A stretch of DNA of 64,000 nt, taken from positions 248,001 to 312,000 of the forward strand of contig NZ_CP018617.1 of assembly GCF_002849855.1 (NCBI RefSeq), in the 5' to 3' direction. Position 1 is the first letter of the stretch. Every line of letters begins with the position of its first letter. Positions 52,216 through 61,025 of this stretch are shown piece after piece. Below the pieces are notes generated by a model, which made no database searches, was not told the DNA's origin, and saw nothing but the letters and a program-made list of their open reading frames with translations. The position numbers and the translations under genes were made by a program. This DNA is from Vibrio azureus (GTDB taxonomy: Bacteria > Pseudomonadota > Gammaproteobacteria > Enterobacterales > Vibrionaceae).

Positions 52216-53240
52216 ATGAAGAAGTGTAAGACAATTGGTATCGATTTAGCAAAAAATACATTTTATCTCATCATGTTGGACCAAAATGGCAAGCAAGTTG
52301 GGCGAAAAAATTAAATCGACAACAACTCATGCGTTATCTCGTGAAGCTGGAAGCTTGTGTTGTAGCGATGGAAGCCTGCGGTACTGCGCATTACTGGGGA
52401 CGAAAAATTAGCCAACTCGGACATTCAGTTGTGTTACTTCCCGCTCAGCATGTGAAAGGCTATTTACGAGGTCAAAAGAATGACTACAACGATGCCAAAG
52501 CAATTGCAGAAGCGTGTCAGCATGGAGCAATACGTCCGGTAGCGATAAAATCGTTAAAGCAGCAAGATGAACAGACCTTTTTATGCATGCGTCAACATGT
52601 GAGCAGTGATAGAACACGTTTAATCAATCATGTGAGGGGATTGTTGGCAGAGTATGGCGTGGTGCTTTCAAGAGGAAAGCACGTGCTGCGCAAAGAGCTG
52701 CCATTTATTCTAGAAGATGCTGAAAATGGCTTAACAGACGAGTTCCGAGAGCTCCTATTCAGACAGTACAAGCAACTAGAAAGACTTGATGAAGAGCTGC
52801 AGTGGTACGATGAAAAGCTCGCAGTAAAAGCGAAGCAAGAAGAGACTTGTCAGCGTTTAATTGAAATCCCAGGTATTGGTCCAGTGGTCAGTGTTTCATT
52901 GAAAGCTTGGATGGGAGATGGTCAACAATTTAAGCGGGGGCGTGATGCTTCTGCTGCATTAGGTTTGGTGCCCAAACAATTTAGCACAGGGGGCCGTGAT
53001 GTGTTGTTGGGTATCACAAAACGAGGAAATCGGCAGTTAAGGTCATTAGTGGTTCACGGGGCAAGAGCGGTTGTGAGCCGAGCCAAAGATAAATCAGATA
53101 GGCTGAGCCAATGGATAATACGCCTGGTTGAAACGAGGGGATTTAACAAGGCAGTAGTCGCCTTAGCGAATAAACTAATTCGAATATCATGGGTAATAAT
53201 CTGTCGAGGAGAAAAATATAAGGCTCCAGTCGCGATTTAA
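52216..53240 (+). pseudogene. IS1111-group DEDD transposase, interrupted by a frameshift
   Basis: The first 33 codons (MKKCKTIGIDLAKNTFYLIM, then LDQNGKQVGRKN) contain the first catalytic Asp in GIDLAKN and stop at 52312-52314. The second frame carries on with the expected LNRQQLMRYLVKLEAC, the Glu in AMEACGTAHYWGR, QKNDYNDAKAIAEA for the later acidic residues, and the IS116/IS110 C-terminal domain (IPGIGPVVSVSLKAWMGDG, then LGLVPKQFSTGGRDVLLGITKRGN). The break is in a run of six As; a seventh would restore one frame of about 341 aa. A -1 slip at A AAA AAT would do the same, but IS110 members are not known for this, so inactivation is the default reading. Confidence 0.85.
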
Positions 53241-53480
53241 CGAGAAGAGTTAACAAAGTAAAAACCACCCCCAAAGCATTGCGTAGATAGCAATTAAGAT
53301 GAAAAACAGGTAAGACCAGCATATAGCGAATCTGATATACCCAAAGGTTTACTAAAACCGATTACTTGATAAGGGCTATATGCGCGAAGTGTCATCAAGG
53401 CCAGAAGCGACAGCTTCACGCGTAGGCCGGATATATGGAAGCAACCTGTCCCTTTTATCGGCATTGGTATCTTGTCAATA
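53241..53480 (+). ncRNA. Candidate bridge RNA region of the IS element
   Basis: IS1111-group elements encode their target-pairing bridge RNA between the transposase stop and the right end. This 240-bp stretch has no gene and contains several short inverted repeats. Assignment rests on position only. Confidence 0.4.
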
Positions 53481-53502
53481 GGGAGAAGACCATATATGGG
53501 TA

Positions 53503-53527
53503 TATTACAGTGGCTGCCGCCATTTTG
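53503..53527 (+). other. Candidate attR core (25-bp repeat)
   Basis: Identical to 15918-15942, five bases past the estimated IS end. The two copies bracket everything from the integrase to the IS element and define a 37.6-kb integrated region. Confidence 0.75.
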
Positions 53528-53592
53528 CTGATTTATTAGCATTAAGTGTTTTTTAATAATTTATCTGTTTTTTTGGAGGAACGGTCTTTTTC

Positions 53593-53765
53593 TTGAATAG
53601 AAAATCGAAAGAAATAACCTTAATATATTATGATAAATTAGGGTGGGGGTTTACTAAAAATAAAATGATTTGAGTCAGCCTAATTCTCATGAAAATATTA
53701 ATCAATGGCTTATCCACTTTGATGAACAAACTAAACAACCTAGTACAGGTTATCCAAAAAAATGA
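53593..53765 (+). pseudogene. Degraded C-terminal fragment of a polymorphic toxin
   Basis: One frame reads NRKSKEITLIYYDKLGWGFT and stops at about 53673. A shifted frame continues SQPNSHENINQWLIHFDEQT and ends KQPSTGYPKK with its stop inside the ATGA shared with the next gene. Two frames over 170 bp with protein-like text suggest a toxin C-terminal domain broken by one frameshift and lacking its body. Overlap with an immunity-like gene supports this. Confidence 0.5.
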
Positions 53766-54217
53766 CTTATAAAAGCATGATTTTAAAATATCCTGATAGC
53801 GATTTTGAATTTAATCCAAGTCTAGATGACTTGGTATGGAGATTTGGAATCTATGATCGTGAAGATACTTTAGGTGAGTATTTGAGCCGTTTCGACCCCA
53901 ATGACCCCGAACAGCTTTGCACCTTACTTGATGAAAGATTCTTTAAGTTTATAACGAAACCTGATTATTTATCAGAACATCATTATGTACTAATGGAAAT
54001 GTTAAAAGTTGCTCTGTGTGATAAAGAGTATGACTTTGCTCCTTTTCTTAACAACAATGATGATGAGTATTTTTATTTACCTTGGACTTGGGATATAAAA
54101 AGTCCTCGTAGATTCTTTGAGATTGCATATCAGCAAATGTATAAGAATTGGGCTGAGCAGCTTATAGCGGAAGGTTATGAAGTCACAAAACCAGAAGAGA
54201 TATTTAAAGAAATCTAA
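53762..54217 (+). CDS. Immunity-like protein, paralogue A
   Basis: 151 aa, acidic and soluble (FGIYDREDTLGEYLSRFDPNDPEQLCTLLDERFF). The start overlaps the remnant's stop (ATGA). It shares about half of its residues with the next gene, including IYDREESLGEYLDQFDPND and the tryptophan segment LPWDWIIENPRGFFEF. No family name is claimed; an orphan immunity protein is inferred from arrangement and composition. Confidence 0.7.
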   Translation: MTYKSMILKYPDSDFEFNPSLDDLVWRFGIYDREDTLGEYLSRFDPNDPEQLCTLLDERFFKFITKPDYLSEHHYVLMEMLKVALCDKEYDFAPFLNNNDDEYFYLPWTWDIKSPRRFFEIAYQQMYKNWAEQLIAEGYEVTKPEEIFKEI

Positions 54218-54247
54218 TTATTTATCCAATTCAATGAAAATGAAACC

Positions 54248-54694
54248 ATGACCTTAAAACATCCATATAGTGAAGTAGATTTCAATGTCACTGCTGCTTT
54301 CTGCCTTGGTGGCTTTAATATATACGATCGTGAAGAATCCTTGGGTGAGTATTTAGATCAATTTGACCCTAATGACTATGAACAGCTTAGTATATTGCTA
54401 GACGAAAGATTATTTGAAAGTAGAATGAAAAATGGTTACTTACCAGAACATAAAAAGGTAATCATGAATGTGTTGAAAGAGGCATTAATAGATGAAGATT
54501 ATGATTTTGAAGCAATTCTACAAGATGACGATGATCACTACTTTTGCTTGCCTTGGGATTGGATTATCGAGAACCCACGAGGATTCTTTGAGTTCGTATA
54601 TTTAAAAATGTATGAAAAATGGGCTGAGTTGATTGTGGCCGATGGTCTTACAGTGACAAAACCGGAAGAGATAAGCAGTATCGCGAATAACTAA
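54248..54694 (+). CDS. Immunity-like protein, paralogue B
   Basis: 148 aa, clearly paralogous to the preceding gene (same GEYL.QFDPND, LPWDW and KPEEI motifs) and 30 bp after it. Tandem diverged immunity genes commonly accumulate behind toxin loci to protect against sibling toxins. Standing alone it cannot be tied to a given toxin. Confidence 0.7.
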   Translation: MTLKHPYSEVDFNVTAAFCLGGFNIYDREESLGEYLDQFDPNDYEQLSILLDERLFESRMKNGYLPEHKKVIMNVLKEALIDEDYDFEAILQDDDDHYFCLPWDWIIENPRGFFEFVYLKMYEKWAELIVADGLTVTKPEEISSIANN

Positions 54695-54814
54695 TCATGT
54701 AAGGCAACTGCTAAGTAGGTCTAATGTGAAAAAAGTCGGTTTTTTTGTTGGCTTTCATGTAAGAAATATTGGGTCACATAGAAAGAGAGCCCCTTGTTAT
54801 GCTAGTTATTCTAA

Positions 54815-54886
54815 CATCGCAAAGTAGTTTTTGACCCTATGACAGGCGAGGTGTTTAGTGTGTTCCCAACTTTAAAAATTCAATAA
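54815..54886 (+). pseudogene. Short C-terminal toxin remnant
   Basis: 23 codons reading HRKVVFDPMTGEVFSVFPTL plus KIQ, ending in a TAA that shares its last A with the ATG of the next gene. DPxTGEV-type tails and the overlap are typical of the end of toxin C-terminal domains. Too short to identify. Confidence 0.4.
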
Positions 54887-55206
54887 TGATAAAAATAAAC
54901 TCTGATATTGTAAAACCGACAGCAATGGTTGAATTCTTAGAACGATTCCAAGATAAGATTCCTGCTACTTTTTTTACACCAAAAGGTGATATTTTAAGTA
55001 TTCAATACTTCGTTAAGGACGGTTGGTTAAAGAGGCCTGAAAATCCCGATAATTTACTTATATTTGCAGTTAGTACCGATGCACAGAGATTATTAGTTGA
55101 TATCAATGATGAGAAACTTGAAATTCTACAAGATGAACAGATAGAAATAGATTACATCGATATAACTATATTTGAATTACTAGAAGCAGTTGTAGAGCCA
55201 CTCTGA
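54886..55206 (+). CDS. Orphan immunity-like protein
   Basis: 106 aa, acidic (start MIKINSDIVKPTAMVEFLER, then FQDKIPATFFTPKGDILSIQYF; later NLLIFAVSTDAQRLLVDIND). No recognised family. Its start overlaps the toxin-tail remnant, and AT-rich composition matches its neighbours. Confidence 0.62.
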   Translation: MIKINSDIVKPTAMVEFLERFQDKIPATFFTPKGDILSIQYFVKDGWLKRPENPDNLLIFAVSTDAQRLLVDINDEKLEILQDEQIEIDYIDITIFELLEAVVEPL

Positions 55207-55229
55207 GTTTGGAGAGATAAGAAAGATGT

Positions 55230-55520
55230 TTGAAGAAGCTCACAGCATCAAATAGTTCATTCACTTCTCCTTATATCCTGCAACTTCTTGGCGAATATGT
55301 TATCGCAATTATTGGTCTCATCTATAAAAACAGAGAGAATCTCAATAAAGAAAATTTGGTTTACCATACATCGAGAAACCCAGAACACTATGAAAAAATC
55401 AGGCACTATGCCTATAACTACTGGGATTGCTACTATCGGCGTACATACCCAAAATTCAAGAGAGGTACTATTCCAAAGGGCGATTGTGACCTCGATCATC
55501 CTAGGATAAAAATGGTATGA
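55230..55520 (+). CDS. Hypothetical protein, possible toxin C-terminal fragment
   Basis: 96 aa opening at a TTG. The C-terminal half is basic and aromatic (RHYAYNYWDCYYRRTYPKFKRGTIPKGDCDLDHPRIKMV), more like the end of a nuclease-type toxin domain than an immunity protein. No ATG start is available and no strong ribosome site, so it may be another leftover. It lies just before a membrane-anchored gene. Confidence 0.4.
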   Translation: MKKLTASNSSFTSPYILQLLGEYVIAIIGLIYKNRENLNKENLVYHTSRNPEHYEKIRHYAYNYWDCYYRRTYPKFKRGTIPKGDCDLDHPRIKMV

Positions 55521-55579
55521 TACATCAATACATTATTGCCTAGCCACAAGCTCTAATAAAATATCATCAGCAGGCGAAT

Positions 55580-56221
55580 ATGAGACTATCAATAAATAAA
55601 ATAGCGGCTTTGGTCATCATCTTCATTATCATTGTTATGGCTTTGAAGATACCTAGCGTAGATCGAACGGCTAAAAGATATGGTGATGGATTATATTGGA
55701 AAGACGTTAATTATATCGCTGTAGGCGATAATTATACCACCCCGAAGAACGATCAGATTCTCGCTGAAGATCAGAATGGAGGGAGTGTGATTGGTTTTGG
55801 TGAGGACAATCAGCATACATACTTGATGGTAGATTCTTTCTTAGATCAGAGATTATTTGTTAGAGAAGACTATGTTCCTAACGATAATGGTCCCTTGACC
55901 GCTGTTGCGCTTAGGGGCGCACTGGTTAAGTCCGTTGAATATGGGCATCGAATTAAGCTGCTTTTAGAAGAATCAAAAAAAGCGCGCTCTAAAAATTGTA
56001 AATTCAATAATATCAATGAATTGTCCAAGGTTGAGTATTCCTACAATGATAGCCGAGTCACTGACTTCTTTGCTGGCTATATTTCATTTCATAATGGAGC
56101 CTGGGTATATGTAAGGAGGCTGAATGATGATAGTTTTATGGACCTTTATCACCGTAAAAATGTGAACGTTGAATGTTACGAAATTACGGACCCCCATAAA
56201 GTGTTAACAAATAATCATTAG
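55580..56221 (+). CDS. Membrane-anchored hypothetical protein, possible immunity protein
   Basis: 213 aa. One N-terminal helix (INKIAALVIIFIIIVMAL) anchors a soluble domain with no recognised fold (GDGLYWKDVNYIAVGDNYTTPKND). It may protect against a toxin acting at the membrane or periplasm; this is inferred only from its place at the end of the remnant series. The region after it (56222-56357) holds no gene, only one copy of a dispersed repeat (56244-56266). Confidence 0.55.
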   Translation: MRLSINKIAALVIIFIIIVMALKIPSVDRTAKRYGDGLYWKDVNYIAVGDNYTTPKNDQILAEDQNGGSVIGFGEDNQHTYLMVDSFLDQRLFVREDYVPNDNGPLTAVALRGALVKSVEYGHRIKLLLEESKKARSKNCKFNNINELSKVEYSYNDSRVTDFFAGYISFHNGAWVYVRRLNDDSFMDLYHRKNVNVECYEITDPHKVLTNNH

Positions 56222-56357
56222 CTAGACCGTACAGTGTGGAGCTGTTGCAAAAATTGAAGATGTTTCGGGGGTCACATACTGATCTGCTCAGTGATGAGTC
56301 ATAGTGAAAGTCTAAGGGGCATGAAGTTATTACAACAGTCCTAATAATCAAGCATAT

Positions 56358-57002
56358 TTACTCTTCGCTGAGGGTTACGATACACGCTTGTGCTAGCTGC
56401 TGATATTCTGCTTGCATGGTAAGGAGAAAATCATCCGCGTTTTTAAACTTCTCAATTGGTGATCCTAATACTACATCACAGTTAAAAGGGACAAACATCG
56501 CGGTTCCTTTGGGGAGCGCTCGGCCCAATCCGCGCATTACTACTGGAATGACTGGGCAGACTTGGTATTCATGAACTAAGTGATATATACCTTTCTTTAA
56601 TCCGCTCATGATTTCAGGCTCACCACGGCTGCCTTCCGGAAAGATAATCAAGATATCTCCTTGATTAAGGGCCTTATGGCACTCATCAAACACTGCGTGA
56701 CGATCACTTTTACTCGGTGAACGATGAATAGGAATAATGCCCAAGATATTGAGTGATAACCATGCTGAGATTTTGTTTTTGAGAAAGTAATCTGCTGCTG
56801 CCACTGGGCGCACTTTATGTATCATGCTGATCGGAAAGAGAGCCAGGAGTACCAATGTATCAAGATGACTATTATGGTTGGCAGCGACCACCATAGGACC
56901 ACTGAGCGGCAAGTTTTGTCGATTGATGATGTTGAGCCCTAAACCAACAAATACTAGCGGTTTCACAAACAGTAAGACGAACAAAACTTTAAAAACTCTC
57001 AT
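56358..57002 (-). CDS. PlsC-like 1-acyl-glycerol-3-phosphate acyltransferase
   Basis: 214 aa. The HX4D motif is in AANHNSHLDTLVL at about residues 42-47 and the substrate motif in IIFPEGSRGEPEIM. One N-terminal hydrophobic helix anchors it at the inner membrane. It would acylate lysophosphatidate to phosphatidate, the substrate of the CdsA-like enzyme encoded upstream. Third gene of a leftward operon, 9 bp after cdsA-like. It is likely a paralogue of the housekeeping plsC. Confidence 0.88.
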   Translation of the reverse strand: MRVFKVLFVLLFVKPLVFVGLGLNIINRQNLPLSGPMVVAANHNSHLDTLVLLALFPISMIHKVRPVAAADYFLKNKISAWLSLNILGIIPIHRSPSKSDRHAVFDECHKALNQGDILIIFPEGSRGEPEIMSGLKKGIYHLVHEYQVCPVIPVVMRGLGRALPKGTAMFVPFNCDVVLGSPIEKFKNADDFLLTMQAEYQQLAQACIVTLSEE

Positions 57003-57011
57003 GTCGTCCTC

Positions 57012-57944
57012 TTAGTAGTAAAGGTAATAAATAAAGTGGAAGAATAAAGGAGCGGTGAACATCAGGCTATCAATACGATCTAAAATACCGCCGTGGCCGG
57101 GGATGAACTGACTGGTATCCTTAATTTGTAAGTCCCGTTTCACTGATGAAATGACCAAATCGCCAATAAAGCCACTGAGGGCGATGATCATCCCTGCAAC
57201 TAATCCTTGAACAGACGTTAATGGTGTCAGGTAAGGTGCCACAAAATAGCTTGAGATAATGATAGTTGCTGCCCCACCAAGAAAGCCTTCCCATGTTTTG
57301 TTAGGGCTGACTTTCGGTACAATTTTGTGTTTACCGAAGCTCTTACCCCATACGTATTGGCAAACATCATTTAACTGAGTGAAGACCAATAAAAACAGAA
57401 GCATTCCCATTGAACCCGCCTCTTGGTTTTTGCTTGGTAATACCAATAGATAGGCCATATGGCTCACACAAAATACCGTTAGCATTAGCGCCCAATGAAT
57501 GATGCCGGCTGAGCGTATGAAACCTTTGGTATCACCAATCAACACCGCGACCATAGGAAGGTAGAGGAACATGTAGACTGGAATGAAGATGATATACATG
57601 CCATACCAACCGATTGACAACCAGTAGTATTGAAACGGGATTGAAAGATAAGCCCAGAAAATAACACGTCGATCTGTCATGCGAGTGGGTACAATGGAGA
57701 GAAATTCTTTCAGCGCCATAAAGCTTAAAAAAGCGACAAAGATCAGCGTGTATCGAGTGGGTAGGTAGAGCACGACAAAGACGATCCCGATCATCCACCA
57801 CCAAGAACGAATACGGAGTTTGAGCTCGTGGTAATCCTTGTTTGGATTACAGCGTGATAAATAGAGGTAAACCAAGGTGCCAATGATGAGTACGAGCGTG
57901 ATCGCAGCCATCATGTACAGCGAATGAATAGGAATATTAGTCAT
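57012..57944 (-). CDS. Phosphatidate cytidylyltransferase (CdsA-like)
   Basis: 310 aa from ATG 57944 (an earlier in-frame start at 57980 overlaps the previous gene). About eight membrane helices and the CdsA signature KVSPNKTWEGFLGGAATI with GDLVISSVKRDLQIKDTSQFIPGHGGILDRIDSLMF. It makes CDP-diacylglycerol from phosphatidate and CTP. It overlaps the upstream gene by 8 bp. The trio resembles the E. coli ynbAB-type accessory phospholipid cluster with an acyltransferase added. Confidence 0.92.
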   Translation of the reverse strand: MTNIPIHSLYMMAAITLVLIIGTLVYLYLSRCNPNKDYHELKLRIRSWWWMIGIVFVVLYLPTRYTLIFVAFLSFMALKEFLSIVPTRMTDRRVIFWAYLSIPFQYYWLSIGWYGMYIIFIPVYMFLYLPMVAVLIGDTKGFIRSAGIIHWALMLTVFCVSHMAYLLVLPSKNQEAGSMGMLLFLLVFTQLNDVCQYVWGKSFGKHKIVPKVSPNKTWEGFLGGAATIIISSYFVAPYLTPLTSVQGLVAGMIIALSGFIGDLVISSVKRDLQIKDTSQFIPGHGGILDRIDSLMFTAPLFFHFIYYLYY

Positions 57945-58692
57945 GGATAATATCACCAAACGGCTTATCAACTGAGTCATTGGCGGTGGGCGGCTCAGTG
58001 TGTGGACTATTTTTTTTACTCGACGATGAGTTAGCGAATTGCTCTTTGGTATTAAAAATAGAGACTAAACGACGCCAACAGGTTATAGAACAGCCAATGA
58101 TCATGATCGTAAGCGCGATATCCATCAGATATATGTCAATAATAGGTAATAACGTAAACCACTGGCTAAGAGCCATGGCTAATAGTGTTACGGTGAGAAG
58201 GGCCATTCGATGTTGTTTGGCCATTGGCCCCCTAAAATCTGCCGAGCAATCCATGCTAACACCCAATACGCGAATGTAGGCCGAAAGTACAGCCAGTAGT
58301 GCCGCTAGCCAAGCGAGAGGCATAGCGAATGTAGAATGGGCGACGAATCCTGCTGCGATAATAAGCAAAGGATCGGCGATACGATCTGGAACATCGTTGA
58401 ACAATTCACCGGTTGGGGTTTTCTTGCCACCTTCGACAGCAACCATACCATCAAATAGGTTGCACAATAAGCGCATTTGAATCATCAAAGAGAACAACAC
58501 TAACCAAATAGGCGCAGGCCAGAAGTGATAACCAACTGCAAAAGCAAAGCCAATAGCGGCAAATAAGATGCTCATTAATGAGATTTGGTTGGGAGTAATG
58601 TTTTTCTGGCTCAGCCAAACAGCAATACGTTTGGTAAACGAGATATTACGCACAGCAAGAGGGCGGCGATTAGACTCGTGTTGAGATTCCAT
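57937..58692 (-). CDS. CDP-alcohol phosphatidyltransferase
   Basis: 251 aa from ATG 58692, preceded by AAGGAT; an upstream ATG at 58725 has no ribosome site. The conserved pattern D-G-x2-A-R-x8-G-x3-D-x3-D is seen as FDGMVAVEGGKKTPTGELFNDVPDRIADP (with variation), plus about six membrane helices. It transfers a phosphatidyl group from CDP-diacylglycerol to an alcohol of unknown identity. First gene of the lipid operon. The long gap to the divergent DUF3137 gene (58693-59110) holds promoters and a dispersed repeat (58776) but no gene. Confidence 0.87.
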   Translation of the reverse strand: MESQHESNRRPLAVRNISFTKRIAVWLSQKNITPNQISLMSILFAAIGFAFAVGYHFWPAPIWLVLFSLMIQMRLLCNLFDGMVAVEGGKKTPTGELFNDVPDRIADPLLIIAAGFVAHSTFAMPLAWLAALLAVLSAYIRVLGVSMDCSADFRGPMAKQHRMALLTVTLLAMALSQWFTLLPIIDIYLMDIALTIMIIGCSITCWRRLVSIFNTKEQFANSSSSKKNSPHTEPPTANDSVDKPFGDIIHD

Positions 58693-59110
58693 GCAGTTAA
58701 TATCCTTAAATGAGTTTTTTTGCATTATAACTATTTATATTTCTTAGTAAAAGACTATATTTATTAGGTGGGTTTGTTATAAAAGCTGAATATTTTTCTG
58801 AGGTGCCCACCTGAGTACCTCAGAAACATACATTAATTACAAAGATATTTAAGTCACATACTAGATGATGCTTGAATGAGAGCTGGTGGCAGTTAAAGGT
58901 TCAACTGACTTTGAACATTTTTATGCTTTAACTGAATAACTGTACCTTGAGAGCACTGTCACATCTCCAGTCATATTTACGAAGAAACATTAAACCTAGC
59001 TTTTTAGATGAAATAACAAGAGTTTTATTCATATTGACGGAAGATAATGAGTTAAGTATCAAGTAAAATGGATGTGAAATATTAAAAATGTCGTTTTTGG
59101 TAGGGAACAG

Positions 59111-60136
59111 ATGGCAACTAATAAAGATGTAAAAAGGGCTATAGAAAAAGTAAAGAACAGAGTACATCAAGCAGATAATGAAGACGATCTTCTTAGCACC
59201 TTAGATGAGGTGATTGATTTTGGTTTTCCACTAAAATACAACAATCAAATACAATGGTTTTGTGGTGCAGTTTCATTAGCTATCGGTGTTTTTTATCTTG
59301 TATATCAAAACACGACTTCATATTATATCAGTGATGCGGACTATATTATACTTGGCTTTTTTTCTATTGTAGGAGCGATGTTTATTTTTTATGGTTGGTC
59401 AAGAATAAATAGTGTAAATTCATTATCTGATGAGATTTTTAAAAAAGACTTACTATTCGATAATGATTTGAATATAAAATCAGTTGATGGTGAAAAATAT
59501 GCAAAGGAACTCAAAAGAGATTTTTTTGACTTTAACCGAGGTAATCACTCTCGCGATATTGAGTTTCTATCATATGGAAAATATACAGGAATAGAGTACC
59601 AGTATGATTTTGAGTATTATTGTTTTCACTACGTGAATAAAAGAACTGTAACCACTACGACATCAGATGGAAATGGAGGGAAAAAAACAACTAGACGTAC
59701 AGTATATGATGACTATAGAAAATACGGTATTTTATTTGATTTTAACTTTTCCTCTGCCGTTTCTATATATAATGATCCCCCTGAAGGGAAGTACAAAAAA
59801 AACTTTAAATCTGCTTCAATAAATTTTAATAAACATTATTCTGTTTCCTGTACAGATGAAATGGTTGTAGCTAAGCTTTTAAAGCCTGTAGTAGTCATTA
59901 AGCTTGAAGAAATGGCTGCTAAGTTTCGAGGATTTAATCTTGAAATAAATACTGATGGAAAAGCATGTATTTCCGTGGAAGATAATCTTCTAGATGTTAA
60001 GCGAGTTTATGGAATAGATCAGCCAGAGATGTTTAGGAAAGAAATAGCACAAAGCAATGAGTTAAAAAAACTTAATACTATTCTAGAGTTTTCTCATTAT
60101 TTAATGAAGCAATCAGACAACAACTTTACGAACTAG
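59111..60136 (+). CDS. DUF3137-like membrane protein
   Basis: 341 aa with two membrane helices at residues about 52-70 and 80-98 (YIILGFFSIVGAMFIFYGW). The soluble part (YGKYTGIEYQYDFEYYCFHYVNK, FRGFNLEINTDGKACI) follows the DUF3137 pattern, a family usually paired with LemA, as here. It contains a flexible TTTTSDGNGGKKTTRR loop. Function unknown; envelope stress or membrane maintenance has been suggested for LemA partners. Confidence 0.78.
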   Translation: MATNKDVKRAIEKVKNRVHQADNEDDLLSTLDEVIDFGFPLKYNNQIQWFCGAVSLAIGVFYLVYQNTTSYYISDADYIILGFFSIVGAMFIFYGWSRINSVNSLSDEIFKKDLLFDNDLNIKSVDGEKYAKELKRDFFDFNRGNHSRDIEFLSYGKYTGIEYQYDFEYYCFHYVNKRTVTTTTSDGNGGKKTTRRTVYDDYRKYGILFDFNFSSAVSIYNDPPEGKYKKNFKSASINFNKHYSVSCTDEMVVAKLLKPVVVIKLEEMAAKFRGFNLEINTDGKACISVEDNLLDVKRVYGIDQPEMFRKEIAQSNELKKLNTILEFSHYLMKQSDNNFTN

Positions 60137-60148
60137 AGGTAAGCTATT

Positions 60149-60718
60149 ATGGAAATATGGATTATATCTGCCATAACTTTATTAATAATTATCACCATTA
60201 TCATAATATACAATGGCATAATCAGCAGAGATAATGCTGTCAGAAGAGCTTGGGCTAATGTAATTAATCAAGAACGTCAAAAAAATAAAATAATTTCACA
60301 TTTAGAGGAGTTAACTACCCAATATAGAGGCTTTGAGCATACAGTATTAAAGCAAATTACTGAGTTAAGGGCAGCGATCAATGACCTTGATGACTCAAGT
60401 TTGGATAAAGCCGCTTTAGGCAAAGCTGAAACCAAAACAAAAGATTTGGTTACAGGGCTGAAAGTAGCTGTTGAGAACTATCCAGAGCTGCAAGCTTCTA
60501 ATCTTTACAACAATCTAATGAAGCAAATAGCTGAACAGCAAGAAAATATAGGCGCATCTATCCGAATATTTAATCAAAATGTTGAACTATTCAATACTGG
60601 TATACAGGTTTTTCCTAATTCTCTAGTCAATTCATTACTAAATAAAAAGGAGATTTTGAGCACGTTTAAAGATTCTGATGCTGAAAACGCCTTTGAGTAT
60701 AAGCCAAACTTTAGCTAA
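60149..60718 (+). CDS. LemA-family protein
   Basis: 189 aa. One N-terminal helix (IWIISAITLLIIITIIIIYNGII) followed by the helical-bundle LemA domain with the signature SRDNAVRRAWANVINQERQKNKIISHLEELT and NVELFNTGIQVFPNSLV. Membrane-attached with the bundle probably outside the cytoplasm. It is 12 bp after the DUF3137 gene in one operon. The 307 bp after it (60719-61025) contain a dispersed repeat (60749-60771) and no gene. Confidence 0.9.
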   Translation: MEIWIISAITLLIIITIIIIYNGIISRDNAVRRAWANVINQERQKNKIISHLEELTTQYRGFEHTVLKQITELRAAINDLDDSSLDKAALGKAETKTKDLVTGLKVAVENYPELQASNLYNNLMKQIAEQQENIGASIRIFNQNVELFNTGIQVFPNSLVNSLLNKKEILSTFKDSDAENAFEYKPNFS

Positions 60719-61025
60719 GTTCCGTTGTTCATGATGCCTAAAAGGCTGGTTGCAAAAACTGAATATGTTTCTGATTTCAAATATTCACATTTGAAATCGT
60801 ACTTGTTTTAATTTTGGTCAGACGTTATGACTATAGAAAGCACGCTTTGCCTAGCCTTTTGGGCACTATAAATCATTAAAATTTAGTAAGATACCTCATA
60901 ATCGTAAATGTAAGGATGTTGGTATGCTTGCCTTATTTCTTGTGCCTAGTGGTACTTCGATAGATTAGGAATATACCATTTAATGCATTGTTAAGCTGTA
61001 TGTGATTCTCTGGGGAGAAATATAA

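Larger units (their letters stand above)
52127..53497 (+). mobile_element. IS110-family insertion sequence, IS1111 group
   Basis: Subterminal inverted repeats ATGGTCTTCCCCC (52134) and GGGAGAAGACCAT (53481-53493) enclose a DEDD transposase gene and a 250-bp non-coding right part. IS1111-group elements have such subterminal repeats, no target duplication, and code a bridge RNA in the right non-coding end. Exact ends are estimated, since the termini lie a few bases outside the repeats. An extra inverted copy (GGGAAGACCAT, 52208) overlaps the transposase start. Confidence 0.78.

Noticed and set aside
53528..56221. Integron gene-cassette array
   Set aside because: Small unknown genes in a row suggested this, but I found no repeated attC-like sites between them and no integron integrase; overlapping toxin tails explain the pattern better.
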